The notes beneath the pieces were generated by a model, which saw only the letters and a list, made by a program, of their open reading frames with translations, was not told where the DNA came from and did no database searches. A stretch of DNA of 64,000 nucleotides from Nodosilinea nodulosa PCC 7104 (GTDB lineage Bacteria > Cyanobacteriota > Cyanobacteriia > Phormidesmidales > Phormidesmidaceae), in contig NZ_JH976537.1 in NCBI RefSeq assembly GCF_000309385.1, positions 3,556,612 through 3,620,611 of the forward strand, in the 5' to 3' direction. The position numbers were made by a program, and so were the translations under genes. Position 1 is the first letter of the stretch, and each line of letters starts with the position of its first letter. This document shows, in pieces, positions 1-9,951 of the stretch.

Positions 1-396
1 GAGACCGTGCCCTCAACCATGGAGCAGCAGTACATCGACGAAGTGTTTTCATCGTGGTTTTTCTTGGGCAAGCTGGGAGGCTTCAATGCCGAGAACCTCC
101 AGGTCCAGGATACCGGCCTAGATATCAGCTACATGCCCTATGACCAGGAGCAGTTGGGCAACAGCATGCTGTCGGTTATGCACAACATGGGCGAGGTGCA
201 GTACCAGGGGCTGTGGGCCCGCTGCTGGCTTGATCTGGGCACCAGCGATGCCCTGGCCGTTGATGTGCTGATTAACGCCCTAGAGCAGTTTAGCCGCGAG
301 TACGTGGCGATTGAAACCTGCTACATCGGCGGCGAAAACGCCGACTGGCCTATTCCCGGCAGCGGTCAACCTGAATTTGTTGACGAAGACGCGTGA
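1..396 (+). CDS. DUF3531 family protein, C-terminal part
   Basis: The reading frame is open from the first base (codons for E-T-V before the first visible start), so the true start lies left of the window. About 131 residues are visible. The sequence resembles the cyanobacterial and plastid family DUF3531, recognised by the run FLGKLGGFNAENLQVQ, the HNMGE segment and the closing GGENADWPIP. The family has no established function that I know of. The stop is followed after 6 bases by a 104-bp palindromic element. The family call is from memory of related sequences. Confidence 0.85.
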   Translation, partial: ETVPSTMEQQYIDEVFSSWFFLGKLGGFNAENLQVQDTGLDISYMPYDQEQLGNSMLSVMHNMGEVQYQGLWARCWLDLGTSDALAVDVLINALEQFSREYVAIETCYIGGENADWPIPGSGQPEFVDEDA

Positions 397-402
397 GCGA
401 CA

Positions 403-506
403 TGTAGCCATAGTCATATTGGTTAGGACATCCAGAAACCCTATGAACGTTCAAACGTTTGAACGTTCACAGAAGACATGTTTTAACCAGACTGGCCAAA
501 GCTATA
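403..506 (-). repeat. 104-bp palindromic miniature element, copy 1
   Basis: This is one of three 104-bp copies in the window (others at 28548 and 44202), lying in reverse orientation to them. The centre is a near-perfect palindrome (CTATGAACGTTCAAAC and its mirrored half with one mismatch). The outer arms carry the shared blocks GGTTAGGACATCC and AACCAGACTGG. One end is TATAGC-like, as in the other copies; the other end has drifted to GGCTACA. It sits just behind the DUF3531 gene and may act as a transcript end or as a non-autonomous transposable element. Confidence 0.8.
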
Positions 507-546
507 GTCCAATTTGCCCCAGCCAAACTCAAGGATGGGGCTAGCT

Positions 547-590
547 GATAAAACAAGGGGAGAGGTTGCCTGTTGCAACCTCTCCCCTTG
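547..590 (-). terminator. Intrinsic terminator downstream of prs
   Basis: A perfect 16-bp inverted repeat (554-569 with 575-590, 5-base loop) has arms CAAGGGGAGAGGTTGC and its complement. On the minus strand it is followed by TTTTAT, so it fits a Rho-independent terminator for the prs transcript entering from the right. Confidence 0.8.
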
Positions 591-633
591 GCCAAAACCG
601 GAAAAGCATCAATCGGGCGGGGCAAACCGACGG

Positions 634-1647
634 CTAGCGAAACATGCTGCTAACCGAGCTCTCCTCATGGATGCGCCAGATCGCTTCTCCCAACAGGTTA
701 GCCATGGACAGCACCGTCAGCTGCTCAAATTGACGGGCCGCCGTCATCGGAATCGTGTTGGTGACGATTACCTCCTCAAACAGCCCCGCCGACAGACGCT
801 CTATCGCTGGGGGCGAGAACACCGGGTGGGTAGCGCAGGCATAGACCTGGCGGGCCCCTTCCTGCTTTAGCAACCGCGCCCCCTCGCAGATGGTACCAGC
901 GGTATCAATCATGTCATCGACGAGCACGGCGGTTTTACCGTACACATCCCCTACCACATTCATCACCTCGGCCACGTTATGGGCCTGGCGGCGTTTATCG
1001 ATAATGGCCAGGGGCGCATCGTTTAGCTTTTTGGCAAAGGCGCGGGCGCGGGCCACGCCGCCCACGTCGGGGGAGACTACCACCAGATCTTCCAGCTGTT
1101 TGCTGGCGATATAGTCGATGAGCACCGGAGTACCGTAGACGTGATCGCAGGGAATATCAAAGTAGCCCTGAATTTGAGCCGAGTGCAGATCAATGGCCAA
1201 GACGCGACTGGCCCCGGCCTTAGTCATCAGGTTGGCCACCAGCTTGGCGGTAATCGACTCGCGCCCAGCGGTCTTGCGGTCGGCCCGAGCATAGCCGTAG
1301 TAGGGAATTACAGCGGTAATCTGCCGGGCCGAGGCGCGCCGACAGGCGTCGATCATGATCAGCAGTTCCATCAGGTGATCGTTCACCGGCTGGCAGGTGG
1401 GCTGAATGAGATAGACGTCGCAGCCGCGAATCGACTCTTGAATCTGGATGTAAAGCTCGCCATCGGCAAAGCGTTTGCGCACCATTGGTCCGAGGTCTAG
1501 CCCCAGGTAGCGGGCCACTTCGCGCGCCAGATCAACGTTGGCTGAACCAGAAAAAAGTTTGAGGCGGTTATTCTCTCCGAAGTGCGGCAGCGACGGAGTT
1601 TGCATCGGCAAAGTGGCGGAACGGATCACATCAGGCCCTCTGAGCAT
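634..1647 (-). CDS. prs: Ribose-phosphate pyrophosphokinase
   Basis: This enzyme makes PRPP from ribose 5-phosphate and ATP, feeding purine, pyrimidine, histidine, tryptophan and NAD synthesis. The PRPP-binding loop VLVDDMIDTAGT, the YYGYARADRK flexible-loop region and the DLHSAQIQGYFD segment are all present, and the 337-aa length is normal for the family with a short N-terminal extension. I start at the ATG at 1647; a GTG six bases upstream and an ATG at 1605 are alternatives. The gene is monocistronic by appearance and ends at a strong hairpin terminator. Confidence 0.96.
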   Translation of the reverse strand: MLRGPDVIRSATLPMQTPSLPHFGENNRLKLFSGSANVDLAREVARYLGLDLGPMVRKRFADGELYIQIQESIRGCDVYLIQPTCQPVNDHLMELLIMIDACRRASARQITAVIPYYGYARADRKTAGRESITAKLVANLMTKAGASRVLAIDLHSAQIQGYFDIPCDHVYGTPVLIDYIASKQLEDLVVVSPDVGGVARARAFAKKLNDAPLAIIDKRRQAHNVAEVMNVVGDVYGKTAVLVDDMIDTAGTICEGARLLKQEGARQVYACATHPVFSPPAIERLSAGLFEEVIVTNTIPMTAARQFEQLTVLSMANLLGEAIWRIHEESSVSSMFR

Positions 1648-1828
1648 GTTCACCTAGGAAATCCTAGCATTCCAACCTGAAAAGCTTTTGAGCATTTATC
1701 CTTAAAATGCGGCGATCGCTGCTAGGCCCTAGCACGTACAAAGCCAGCGTTCCCGCTCCGGCAAAGCAGCTACCGACCCACAATATATAACGTAGCAATT
1801 CCACCAATCGCTTAGTCGCTTAGTCGCT

Positions 1829-2218
1829 ATGTCACCCTTTCAAGGCATTCACCACATTGCAATTATCTGTAGCGACTACGGTCGATCAAAGCAGTTTTAC
1901 ACCGAGGTCTTGGGCCTAGACGTGGTGCGCGAGACCTATCGGGCTGAGCGACAGTCCTACAAGCTCGATTTACGCTTGCGGGACGGCACGCAGATTGAGC
2001 TATTTTCCTTTCCGGCTCCACCGCCCCGCCCCTCTCGCCCAGAGGCCCAGGGGCTGAGGCATCTGGCGCTAGTAGTAGATGACCTAGAGGCAGCTATTCA
2101 ACATCTTCAGAGCCACGGGGTAGCCACCGAAGCTATTCGCCTGGATGACCTGACCGGCAAGCGCTTCGTCTTTTTCCAAGATCCTGACCGGCTCCCCATC
2201 GAGCTGTACGAGCGCTGA
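1829..2218 (+). CDS. VOC (glyoxalase/bleomycin resistance fold) protein, YaeR/GloA2-like
   Basis: A 129-residue single-domain vicinal-oxygen-chelate protein. It opens with the typical HHIAIICSDYGRSKQFY beta-alpha unit and has a second half with RHLALVVDDLEA. Candidate metal ligands are the early histidine of the HHIA unit, the glutamate of QIELFSF, the histidine of LRHLAL and the glutamate of PIELYER near the C-terminus. Length and layout match the YaeR/GloA2 subgroup, whose substrate is not firmly established. It converges on the DUF3067 gene with a 6-base gap. Just before the start is a duplicated CTTAGTCG. Confidence 0.85.
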   Translation: MSPFQGIHHIAIICSDYGRSKQFYTEVLGLDVVRETYRAERQSYKLDLRLRDGTQIELFSFPAPPPRPSRPEAQGLRHLALVVDDLEAAIQHLQSHGVATEAIRLDDLTGKRFVFFQDPDRLPIELYER

Positions 2219-2224
2219 GGCAGG

Positions 2225-2542
2225 TTAAAACTCGTCAGTCAGCCACTCCAGCGATCGCTCCCCCAGCGACAGGGGAATGCTAACGGCTTTGCCCAGCCGG
2301 GGACGATCGCGGGTTTGGGCAATCCACTGCTGCACATAGTCCACCTGCCCCCACTCGTGCAGATACAGCATCACCTGATTGAGGTGCGCCAAATACTCAT
2401 CTTCGCTAAGGGGGAACGACACCTGCTCCAGGTAGCGCCACATGACCTGAAGAAAAATCTTGCCCTGGGTGCGTCGAAACTGAATATCAAAGGAATAGCC
2501 CCATTTCTCGATTAGAAGTGCCTGCAAGTCTTCCCCTGTCAT
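2225..2542 (-). CDS. DUF3067 family protein
   Basis: A small protein of 105 residues when started at the ATG at 2542, where the sequence begins MTGEDLQALLIEKWGYSFD as in the cyanobacterial/plant DUF3067 family. A longer in-frame reading to 2626 adds 28 residues of non-family character and is less likely. The family is mostly cyanobacterial and plastid-related. I know of no proven biochemical activity. There is no visible signal peptide or membrane segment. Confidence 0.8.
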   Translation of the reverse strand: MTGEDLQALLIEKWGYSFDIQFRRTQGKIFLQVMWRYLEQVSFPLSEDEYLAHLNQVMLYLHEWGQVDYVQQWIAQTRDRPRLGKAVSIPLSLGERSLEWLTDEF

Positions 2543-2994
2543 TGCCTTCGTCCTACCATCGTCAGTCTCGATACATTTCTTTACGATACGTCCTGGGGGT
2601 TCAGCCCAGGCAGGTCGCTCCTTCAACTGCCAAAATCAGCCAAATACTCTGATAACTGAGTTTATCAAAGGATAAGTTGTCGTTCGTCCGGCTTCACTGC
2701 CGTTCAGGCCTTGCCAACGACCTTGATTGCCGTGTTTTCTGCCGCTTCCAGCCAAAAAACTGCGATCCTTCCGGCCTATTTACCTCCAGTAGAAATTTTC
2801 TGAGAACAGCAAGGTGCAATAATACGATTGGTGAAGCTAAAGGCGTGGTCAGCAACATCGGGACTGCTCCAATGGTTGCCCCGCTAAGGGTTTGCCTGGC
2901 TGCGATGGGGGCGATTAGCCCGCTATTGTAGGTAGGCTCAGCTACCGCCGTTGATAGCTGCTATTCATTTGAAACAGGTATACCAGTCTGGATT
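2543..2994. other. Intergenic region with divergent start sites (DUF3067 / petC)
   Basis: This stretch of about 450 bases separates the divergent DUF3067 and petC genes. An open frame at 2677-2931 is present but its protein has no family-like features, so I treat the region as non-coding. It should hold the petC-petA promoter. No well-formed -35/-10 pair was convincing by eye, although GTATAC lies about 20 bases before the petC start. Confidence 0.5.
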
Positions 2995-3537
2995 ATGACT
3001 CAAGTTTCTGGAACCTCCGATGTCCCTGATTTGGGACGCCGCCAATTTATGAATCTGCTACTCCTAGGGGCCGCCAGTGGGGCCGTCGGGGGCATGCTCT
3101 ATCCCGTTGTTAAATACTTTATTCCTCCCTCCAGCGGCAGTGCCGGAGGCGGGGTAACCGCCAAGAACGAGTTGGGCAACGATGTTATTGCCAGCCAGTT
3201 TGTGGAGACCCACAACCCCGGCGATCGCGTGCTGGTGCAGGGGCTCAAGGGTGACCCCACCTACCTAGTGATTCAAGAAAGCGGCTCCCTAGAGAGCTAC
3301 GGCATCAGCTCTATCTGCACCCACTTGGGCTGCGTCGTACCCTGGAACGCCAGCGAAAACAAATTTAAGTGCCCCTGCCACGGCTCCCAATACGATGCCA
3401 CTGGCAAGGTGGTGCGTGGCCCCGCGCCGCTTTCTTTGGCTCTGGCCCACGCCAACGTCACTGAAGACGACAAAGTTTCTCTGACCGATTGGACTGAGAC
3501 CGACTTCCGAACCGGCGAATCTCCCTGGTGGACGTAG
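2995..3537 (+). CDS. petC: Cytochrome b6f complex Rieske iron-sulfur subunit
   Basis: The Rieske protein passes electrons from plastoquinol to cytochrome f in the thylakoid membrane. The 180-aa protein has a twin-arginine-like N-terminus (GRRQFMN) and one N-terminal membrane anchor (about residues 19-43). It has both 2Fe-2S boxes: CTHLGC (residues 108-113) and CPCHGS (126-131), giving ligands C108, H110, C126 and H129 and the disulfide pair C113/C128. petA follows 75 bases downstream on the same strand, the usual cyanobacterial petC-petA operon. Confidence 0.98.
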   Translation: MTQVSGTSDVPDLGRRQFMNLLLLGAASGAVGGMLYPVVKYFIPPSSGSAGGGVTAKNELGNDVIASQFVETHNPGDRVLVQGLKGDPTYLVIQESGSLESYGISSICTHLGCVVPWNASENKFKCPCHGSQYDATGKVVRGPAPLSLALAHANVTEDDKVSLTDWTETDFRTGESPWWT

Positions 3538-3612
3538 GCCTAGCCTGGATTTTGGCAAACTGCGACAAAACAACCCGTTGACATAACTCCAGTTGACATA
3601 ACCTCTGAACGC

Positions 3613-4578
3613 ATGAACAGATTCACTTCACTGATCCAGGGTTGGCACCCCATTGCCCTCACCTGCGCCGCTCTGCTGACGGTTTTGACAGGTTGGCTAG
3701 CGGTTCCCCAAACCGCTGCCGCATATCCCTTCTGGGCCCAGGAAAACTACGCAACTCCTCGGGAAGCCACCGGTCGGATTGTTTGCGCCAACTGTCACCT
3801 GGCGGAAAAAGCGACCAAGGTCGAGGTGCCCCAGGCGGTTTTACCCGACTCTGTATTTAAGCTCAAGGTCGAAGTGCCCTACGACCTCGACACCCAGCAG
3901 GTGCTGGGCGACGGCAGCCGAGGTGGCCTGAATGTAGGTGCGGTGGTGATTTTACCGGAAGGCTTCAAGATTGCGCCTCTCGATCGCATGTCTGAGGAGC
4001 TCAAGGAAGAAGTGGGTAGCACCTACTTCCTGCCCTACAGCGACACCCAGGAAAACATCGTGCTGGTTGGCCCTCTACCCGGCGAGCAGTACCAGGAAAT
4101 CGTCTTCCCGGTGCTCTCTCCCGACCCCAGCCAAGATAAGTCGGTTTCCTTTGGAAAATACCAAATCCATGTGGGCGGCAACCGAGGCCGAGGCCAGGTA
4201 TACCCCACTGGACAGGCCAGCAACAACACCGTCTACAATGCCACCGTGAACGGCACCGTAACCGATGTTGAGCCCCAGGCTGCCGGGGGCTATCTCGTCA
4301 CTATCCAGCCCGAAGCTGGCGCTAGCGTCACCGAAACTATTCCAGCCGGCCCCGAACTTCTGGTGGCCGCAGGCGATGTGGTAGAAGCCGGTAAACCCCT
4401 AACCAGCAACCCCAACGTGGGCGGCTTTGGCCAAATGGATACCGAAATCGTCCTGCAAAGCCCCAACCGGATTAAGGGCCTCGTCGCCTTCCTGGCGGCT
4501 GTCATGCTAACCCAGATTATGCTGGTGCTGAAGAAGAAGCAGGTGGAGAAAGTCCAGGCCGCTGGGATGACCATGTAG
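3613..4578 (+). CDS. petA: Cytochrome f
   Basis: The 321-aa apocytochrome f has a signal peptide cut after AAA so that mature protein starts at Y38 (YPFWAQ); that tyrosine amino group is the axial haem ligand in this family. The c-type haem site CANCH is at residues 58-62. The bulk is the lumenal domain, and the single C-terminal membrane helix ([18 protein letters not shown]) is followed by a basic stromal tail. It receives electrons from PetC and passes them to plastocyanin or cytochrome c6. A terminator follows about 40 bases after the stop. Confidence 0.98.
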   Translation: MNRFTSLIQGWHPIALTCAALLTVLTGWLAVPQTAAAYPFWAQENYATPREATGRIVCANCHLAEKATKVEVPQAVLPDSVFKLKVEVPYDLDTQQVLGDGSRGGLNVGAVVILPEGFKIAPLDRMSEELKEEVGSTYFLPYSDTQENIVLVGPLPGEQYQEIVFPVLSPDPSQDKSVSFGKYQIHVGGNRGRGQVYPTGQASNNTVYNATVNGTVTDVEPQAAGGYLVTIQPEAGASVTETIPAGPELLVAAGDVVEAGKPLTSNPNVGGFGQMDTEIVLQSPNRIKGLVAFLAAVMLTQIMLVLKKKQVEKVQAAGMTM

Positions 4579-4620
4579 GCGACCCGCCGAAGGTCTATAT
4601 GACCTATGGTTCACCGATAG

Positions 4621-4650
4621 AAAAGGGGTGCTGGTAGGCATCCCTTTTTT
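4621..4650 (+). terminator. Intrinsic terminator after petA
   Basis: The hairpin AAAAGGGGTGC / GCATCCCTTTT has one G-T pair, a 6-base loop and a run of T bases on the plus strand. It is well placed to end the petC-petA transcript. Confidence 0.85.
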
Positions 4651-4850
4651 GCTGTCTGGGCCTGGGCAAGGTTTCCTGGGCGAGGTTGAAATATAAGATT
4701 CGCAGCTTTTGTCAGGGGTCTGTTTAGTGAGCTACAATTGTTAAGTCTTTTTGCTTTTTGTCTACTCGGAACTTGTCTTGAGCTTCCTACCGTTTGGCGC
4801 TCTGGGGTAGTTTCGTTGCCCAATTATTGTCGCCCAGGTTTTACACAGTT

Positions 4851-6641
4851 ATGACGCTTCCCATTCGCAACGTTGCAATCATTGCTCACGTTGACCACGG
4901 CAAAACCACTCTGGTTGATGCCCTGCTAAGGCAGTCCGGCATTTTTCGCGAAGGGGAAGACGTACCCGACTGCGTCATGGACTCTAACGACCTGGAGCGG
5001 GAGCGTGGCATTACCATTTTGTCGAAGAACACCGCCGTCCGCTACGGAGAGACGTTAATCAATATCATCGATACCCCTGGTCACGCCGACTTTGGCGGCG
5101 AGGTAGAGCGGGTACTGGGCATGGTCGATGGCTGCATCCTGATTGTGGATGCCAACGAAGGCCCCATGCCCCAGACCCGATTTGTGCTCAAAAAAGCTCT
5201 GGAAAAGGGGCTACGTCCCATTGTGGTGGTCAATAAGATCGATCGCCCCCAGGCCGATCCCCATGGATCGGTAGATAAGGTGCTCGATCTATTCATTGAG
5301 CTAGGGGCCGATGATGACCAGTGCGAGTTTCCCTACCTATTTGCATCGGGTTTGGCGGGCTATGCCAAAGCCAAGCTCGAGGATGAAGGGATCGATATGA
5401 AACCCATGTTCGAGGCTATTCTCGACCATGTACCACCTCCGGTCGGCGATCCTGAAAAGCCTCTGCAAATTCAGGTGACGACCCTCGACTATTCTGAGTA
5501 TTTAGGCCGCATTGTGATCGGTAAGATCCACAACGGAGTGATCAACGCTGGCCAGCAGGCGGCTTTGGTTAGAGAAGACGGCAGCCTGGTTAAATCTAAG
5601 ATCTCGAAACTGCTGGGCTTTGATGGCTTGAAGCGCATTGAGATTGAGCAGGCCTCGGCAGGCCACATCGTAGCGGTAGCGGGCTTTGCCGATGCCAACA
5701 TTGGTGAAACAATTACTTGCCCCACCAACCCCCAGGCGCTGCCCCTGATCAAGGTAGACGAACCAACCTTGCAGATGACCTTTGTGGTCAACGACTCGCC
5801 CTTTGCGGGCCAAGAGGGCAGCTTTGTCACGTCGCGCCAGCTGCGCGATCGCCTCATGCGCGAGCTTGAGACCAACGTAGCTTTGCGGGTCGAACCCACC
5901 GATTCCCCCGATCGCTTCTCCGTGTCGGGCCGAGGTGAGCTGCACCTGGGTATTTTGATTGAGACTATGCGGCGGGAAGGTTATGAGTTTCAGGTCACCC
6001 AGCCTCAGGTCATCTATCGCGAAGTCAACGGTCAACCCTGTGAGCCCTACGAGCTGCTAGCGCTCGATGTCCCCGAAGAGGGCGTGGGTGGCTGTATGGA
6101 GCGCATTGGCCAGCGCCGGGGCGAACTGCAAGATATGCGGATCATGGGCGACGGTCGCGCCACCCTGGAATTTGTGATTCCCGCTCGGGGGCTGATTGGT
6201 TTTCGGGGTGAGTTTATGCGGCTGACCCGCGGCGAGGGCATCATGAACCACAGCTTCTCAGACTACCGCCCCCTCTGTGGCGAAATTGAGGCCCGCCGCA
6301 ACGGTGTGCTGATTGCCTTTGAAGAAGGGGTAGCCACCTTCTATGCCCTCAAAAATGCCGAAGACCGGGGAGTCTTCTTCATTGCCCCTGGCACCAAGGT
6401 CTATAAGGGCATGATTGTGGGAGAGCACAACCGCAACCAGGATTTGGACCTCAATATCTGCAAGACGAAACAACTCACCAACCACCGCGCCGCTGGCGGG
6501 GATGAATTGGTACAGCTACAAACCCCTGTGGATATGAGCTTAGAGCGCGCTCTAGAATATATTGGCCCGGATGAACTGGTGGAGGTTACCCCGGAGTCCA
6601 TTCGCCTGCGCAAGCTTTCTAAAAAGCTGGTCAAGCGATAG
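4851..6641 (+). CDS. typA: Ribosome-associated GTPase TypA/BipA
   Basis: A translational GTPase of the EF-G-like class, 596 aa from the ATG at 4851. The longer in-frame start at 4794 adds 19 residues that do not fit the family. The P-loop AHVDHGKTT is at residues 12-20, followed by RERGITI in switch [13 protein letters not shown] in switch II and NKIDRP for guanine recognition. The C-terminal half has the TypA-specific region ([24 protein letters not shown]). BipA/TypA assists 50S subunit assembly and stress adaptation in other bacteria. No operon partner is evident. Confidence 0.96.
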   Translation: MTLPIRNVAIIAHVDHGKTTLVDALLRQSGIFREGEDVPDCVMDSNDLERERGITILSKNTAVRYGETLINIIDTPGHADFGGEVERVLGMVDGCILIVDANEGPMPQTRFVLKKALEKGLRPIVVVNKIDRPQADPHGSVDKVLDLFIELGADDDQCEFPYLFASGLAGYAKAKLEDEGIDMKPMFEAILDHVPPPVGDPEKPLQIQVTTLDYSEYLGRIVIGKIHNGVINAGQQAALVREDGSLVKSKISKLLGFDGLKRIEIEQASAGHIVAVAGFADANIGETITCPTNPQALPLIKVDEPTLQMTFVVNDSPFAGQEGSFVTSRQLRDRLMRELETNVALRVEPTDSPDRFSVSGRGELHLGILIETMRREGYEFQVTQPQVIYREVNGQPCEPYELLALDVPEEGVGGCMERIGQRRGELQDMRIMGDGRATLEFVIPARGLIGFRGEFMRLTRGEGIMNHSFSDYRPLCGEIEARRNGVLIAFEEGVATFYALKNAEDRGVFFIAPGTKVYKGMIVGEHNRNQDLDLNICKTKQLTNHRAAGGDELVQLQTPVDMSLERALEYIGPDELVEVTPESIRLRKLSKKLVKR

Positions 6642-6875
6642 ACAGGGCCAACCGCAGAAATTGCCCATTGTTTGAGCTGGATTCCCCTGTCACTGCGAAC
6701 AGAGGAATCCAGTTTTGTTTGGGTATGCTCTGCTATAGCTGCTGCCCCAGCCTAGGACCGCTGCGGATAGATTCGATCCCGGCGGTTTGCCCGTCAGTGT
6801 TCGCATTTATGCTGGACGGGCGGCACCTGGGCCGGTGCGATCGCGCCTCCAATACAGGTAGAGTAAGGCAATCCC

Positions 6876-8051
6876 ATGAGATTTGCGGCCCGCTTCACTA
6901 ACTGGCTAGAGCACCGCTGGGTCAACCCTGCCTATGTGGGTTGGGTGCTGCTGGGGCTTGCGCTGTTCTTTTTTGCGGCGGCGACCAATACCCTGGCAGG
7001 CTGGCTCTACGTGATTAGCGGCGTCATGCTGGCGCTGCTGATGGTGGCGGCCCTGCTGCCGCCCCGCAATCTACAGGGGCTGGTGGTGACGCGATCGCCC
7101 ATTCAGCCCGTTACAGCCAGCACCCCCCTAGCAATTGAGCTTCGTGTTCACAATCCTCAGCGACAGCCCAGGGGGCTGTTTCAGATTATCGATTCCCTGC
7201 CCGCCAGTTTGGGGGCCGTTCAGGCAACGGCCATTAGCACTTTGCCCCCTGGCCAAACTTACACCTGGCAATACTCAGTGCCCACCGAGCGCCGAGGCAT
7301 CTACCACTGGCCCCAGGTCGATCTGCGAACGGCCGCTCCTCTGGGGCTGTTTTGGTGCCGCCGCTCTACGGAAGCACCGGCCACTGCCGTGGTGTATCCC
7401 CAGGTATTGCCCCTAAAGCGCTGCCCGCTGCTGGATACTGTTGGCCCTCGCAACGGGCAGCACTGGCGCTATAGCCCCTTGACCCAGGCCGATACCCAGG
7501 GGGTGACGCGATCGCTGCGGCCCTACCGCTGGGGCGACCCCACCCGGCTGATTCACTGGCGTACCAGCGCCCGCTACGGTGAACTCCGGGTGCGCGAGCT
7601 AGAAAACATGACCGCCAGCCGCGAAGTGATTATTGCCCTCAACACCAGCGCCCGTTGGGATGTGCCCAGCTTTGAGCAGGCTGTAGTGGCGGCGGCTTCG
7701 CTCTATACCTATGCCGTCAAGCAGGGCTTTACCGCTGCCCTTTGGCTGCCCAACTTGGCCGCAGGAAACAATCTGCTGAGAGAGAGCAGCCGGGTGATGT
7801 ATTCTTTAGCGGGGATCAATCCCGCTCCAACGGCTCAGAGCGCCACGGCACTGCCGCCGAGGGCCACAATCTGGCTGACGGCGGCAGGTGCTCCGTCGAT
7901 GGCCCTGCCAGCGGGCAGCCGCCAGGTAGTGTGGGGAAATGGCTCGGGGTCCGATGCCCAAGATAGGGGCATCGGTACCCTACAAATTGATGCCAGTGAG
8001 CCCCTAGAAACCCAGCTGCAGGCCAAGGTTGCTGATATAGCCAGGTTTTGA
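6876..8051 (+). CDS. DUF58 domain membrane protein
   Basis: A 391-residue protein with two N-terminal hydrophobic helices (about residues 20-62) and a soluble domain ending in the DUF58 core. That core is seen as RPYRWGDPTRLIHWRTSARYGEL followed by a VRELE motif. DUF58 proteins usually pair with MoxR ATPases; this one has no MoxR beside it, while a second DUF58 gene at 55944-57266 does. The region after the core is shorter and more divergent than in the second copy. The exact role is unknown. It lies 234 bases downstream of typA. Confidence 0.85.
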   Translation: MRFAARFTNWLEHRWVNPAYVGWVLLGLALFFFAAATNTLAGWLYVISGVMLALLMVAALLPPRNLQGLVVTRSPIQPVTASTPLAIELRVHNPQRQPRGLFQIIDSLPASLGAVQATAISTLPPGQTYTWQYSVPTERRGIYHWPQVDLRTAAPLGLFWCRRSTEAPATAVVYPQVLPLKRCPLLDTVGPRNGQHWRYSPLTQADTQGVTRSLRPYRWGDPTRLIHWRTSARYGELRVRELENMTASREVIIALNTSARWDVPSFEQAVVAAASLYTYAVKQGFTAALWLPNLAAGNNLLRESSRVMYSLAGINPAPTAQSATALPPRATIWLTAAGAPSMALPAGSRQVVWGNGSGSDAQDRGIGTLQIDASEPLETQLQAKVADIARF

Positions 8052-8282
8052 CGAGTTTTGGGCTAGGCCAAGGGGGCAGCCGCCAGACTCTATCTCGGCT
8101 TTGGCGATCGCGTTTAGTGCGATGAGCCCAGAGTCTGCCGGTGCGATCGCCTCAACCCAGCTGAGCAGGATTTCCCTGGGCGTAGGGGCTGACCCCGAGG
8201 CAATTTTTCGGCTAGTGAACGCCATTCTGCCCCTGCCCATCGGGGTAGGCAGAATAGCTTTGGCACAGAGCTAAAAAAGGGC
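8052..8282. other. Intergenic region between convergent DUF58 and gatB genes
   Basis: Together with the terminator that follows, this gap spans about 350 bases between two convergent genes. Apart from the hairpin at 8283-8312 I see no gene or repeat in it. Confidence 0.5.
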
Positions 8283-8312
8283 AAAAAAAAGGAGAGCCTA
8301 AAATAGCTCTCC
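8283..8312 (-). terminator. Intrinsic terminator downstream of gatB
   Basis: The 7-bp stem GGAGAGC (8291-8297) pairs with GCTCTCC (8306-8312) across an 8-base loop. Read on the minus strand it is followed by eight T bases, the classic form. It ends the gatB transcript. Confidence 0.88.
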
Positions 8313-8406
8313 CTACCATCAGGGTGCATCTGAGTACCATATTAACCCAAAAAAAGCATGGGGGGTGAGACCCCTTATTGAATTTTTTCAATGGATTTAA
8401 TGGCTA

Positions 8407-9894
8407 TCATGTATTTAGCTTTTGGCTCAGGAGCTGGTTGCTCAACTTGGGGTCAACCCGACCTCCACTGCGCTTCATGAGCTGGCCGACAAAAAAGCCC
8501 TGGAGCTTTTTCTTACCGCCGCGATAGGCTTCAAGCTCCTCGGGATGGGCCGCTAGCACCTCGTCGATCAGCGCCTCAATCTGAGCGGGGTCGGAAATTT
8601 GGCTCAGCCCCCGCGTCTCGACCAGAGCCTTGGGCGAACCGCCCTGGGTCAGCAGTTCGGGTAGCAAATCCTTGCCAATTTTGTTGCTGATAGTGCCCGC
8701 TTCAATCAGCTGCACCAGCTCCGCCAGACTGGCCGGAGTCAAGGGCAGCGCGTCAATCGACAGCTTTTCGTTGTTTAAGTAAGCGGCAATGTCCTGGGTA
8801 ATCCAGTTGGAGGTGAGTTTGGCATCGGCCCCGGCGGCTACTGTAGCCTCAAAGTATTCGGTAATCGCGCGCTCGTCGCTGAGCACCCGCGCATCGTAGG
8901 GGGAGAGGCCAAAGTCTTCTTCGTAGCGGGCCCGCTTTTGGGCCGGCAGCTCGGGCAATTCGGCCAGCCAGCCTTCCCTCTGCTCCACCGACACCACAAT
9001 GGGAGGCAGGTCAGGTTCTGGGAAGTAGCGGTAGTCGCTGGAGCCTTCCTTGGAGCGCATACTCTGGGTGCGCTGGCTGCTTTCATCCCACAGGCGGGTT
9101 TCTTGAACGATTCTTTCGCCCGCTTGATTGGCTTTGATCTGCCGCTCAATCTCGTACTCGATCGCTTTTTGGATGGCGCTGAAGGAGTTCATATTTTTGA
9201 TCTCCACCTTGGTGCCAAATTCCGCCTGGCCCACCGGGCGAACGGAAATGTTCACGTCGCAGCGCAGGGATCCCTCCTGCATGTTGCCGTCGCTGATGCC
9301 CAAATAGCGAACAATGCGGCGCAGCTCCTGGGCGTATTCGGCGGCCTCCTGCCCGGTGCGAATATCGGGTTCTGAGACGATCTCAATCAGCGGTACCCCG
9401 GCTCGGTTGTAGTCCACCAGGGAGTAGGTGGACCCGGCCAGTCTGTCGCTGCCCGCGTGCACCAGCTTGCCCGCGTCTTCTTCCATGTGCAGGCGGGTGA
9501 TGCCAATGCGCTTGCGGGTGGCTTGCTTGGTTTTCTTGTCGATTAGCTCGATCTCTAGCCAACCGTGCTCGGCAATGGGCAGATCGTACTGGGAGATTTG
9601 ATAGTTCTTGGGCAGGTCAGGGTAGAAGTACTGCTTGCGATCGAACTTGGAGTAGGGAGCGATCTGACAATTTAAGGCCAATCCCGCTTTGACAGCGTAC
9701 TCCAGCACCCGCTGATTGAGCACCGGCAGCACCCCAGGCATGCCCACCACGATGGGGTCAATGTAGGTGTTGGGATCTGCCCCAAACGCGGTAGACGCCG
9801 GGGAGAAAATTTTGGTTTCGGTGCACAGCTGACAGTGGGTTTCGAGACCAATGATGGCTTCGTACTGGGTTTTGGCGGGGGCCGCAGTGGTCAT
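8407..9894 (-). CDS. gatB: Asp-tRNA(Asn)/Glu-tRNA(Gln) amidotransferase subunit B
   Basis: GatB binds misacylated Glu-tRNA(Gln) (and Asp-tRNA(Asn)) and activates it for amidation with ammonia from GatA. The 495-aa protein shows IGLETHCQL at the start, LHMEEDAGKL, the YNRAGVPLIEIVSEPD block and the C-terminal YqeY-like helical tail. I start at the ATG at 9894, preceded by GGAG six bases upstream; a TTG at 9906 is the alternative. Notably, a stand-alone YqeY protein is encoded at 34848-35306. Confidence 0.97.
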   Translation of the reverse strand: MTTAAPAKTQYEAIIGLETHCQLCTETKIFSPASTAFGADPNTYIDPIVVGMPGVLPVLNQRVLEYAVKAGLALNCQIAPYSKFDRKQYFYPDLPKNYQISQYDLPIAEHGWLEIELIDKKTKQATRKRIGITRLHMEEDAGKLVHAGSDRLAGSTYSLVDYNRAGVPLIEIVSEPDIRTGQEAAEYAQELRRIVRYLGISDGNMQEGSLRCDVNISVRPVGQAEFGTKVEIKNMNSFSAIQKAIEYEIERQIKANQAGERIVQETRLWDESSQRTQSMRSKEGSSDYRYFPEPDLPPIVVSVEQREGWLAELPELPAQKRARYEEDFGLSPYDARVLSDERAITEYFEATVAAGADAKLTSNWITQDIAAYLNNEKLSIDALPLTPASLAELVQLIEAGTISNKIGKDLLPELLTQGGSPKALVETRGLSQISDPAQIEALIDEVLAAHPEELEAYRGGKKKLQGFFVGQLMKRSGGRVDPKLSNQLLSQKLNT

Positions 9895-9951
9895 AAACCG
9901 CTCCAACGGGGAATGGGGTCAATTTAACTATTGTAGCTGGGTGGGAGGTGG

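Noticed and set aside
2677..2931. 84-codon open frame upstream of petC
   Set aside because: No family-like features and it lies where the petC promoter and leader are expected.
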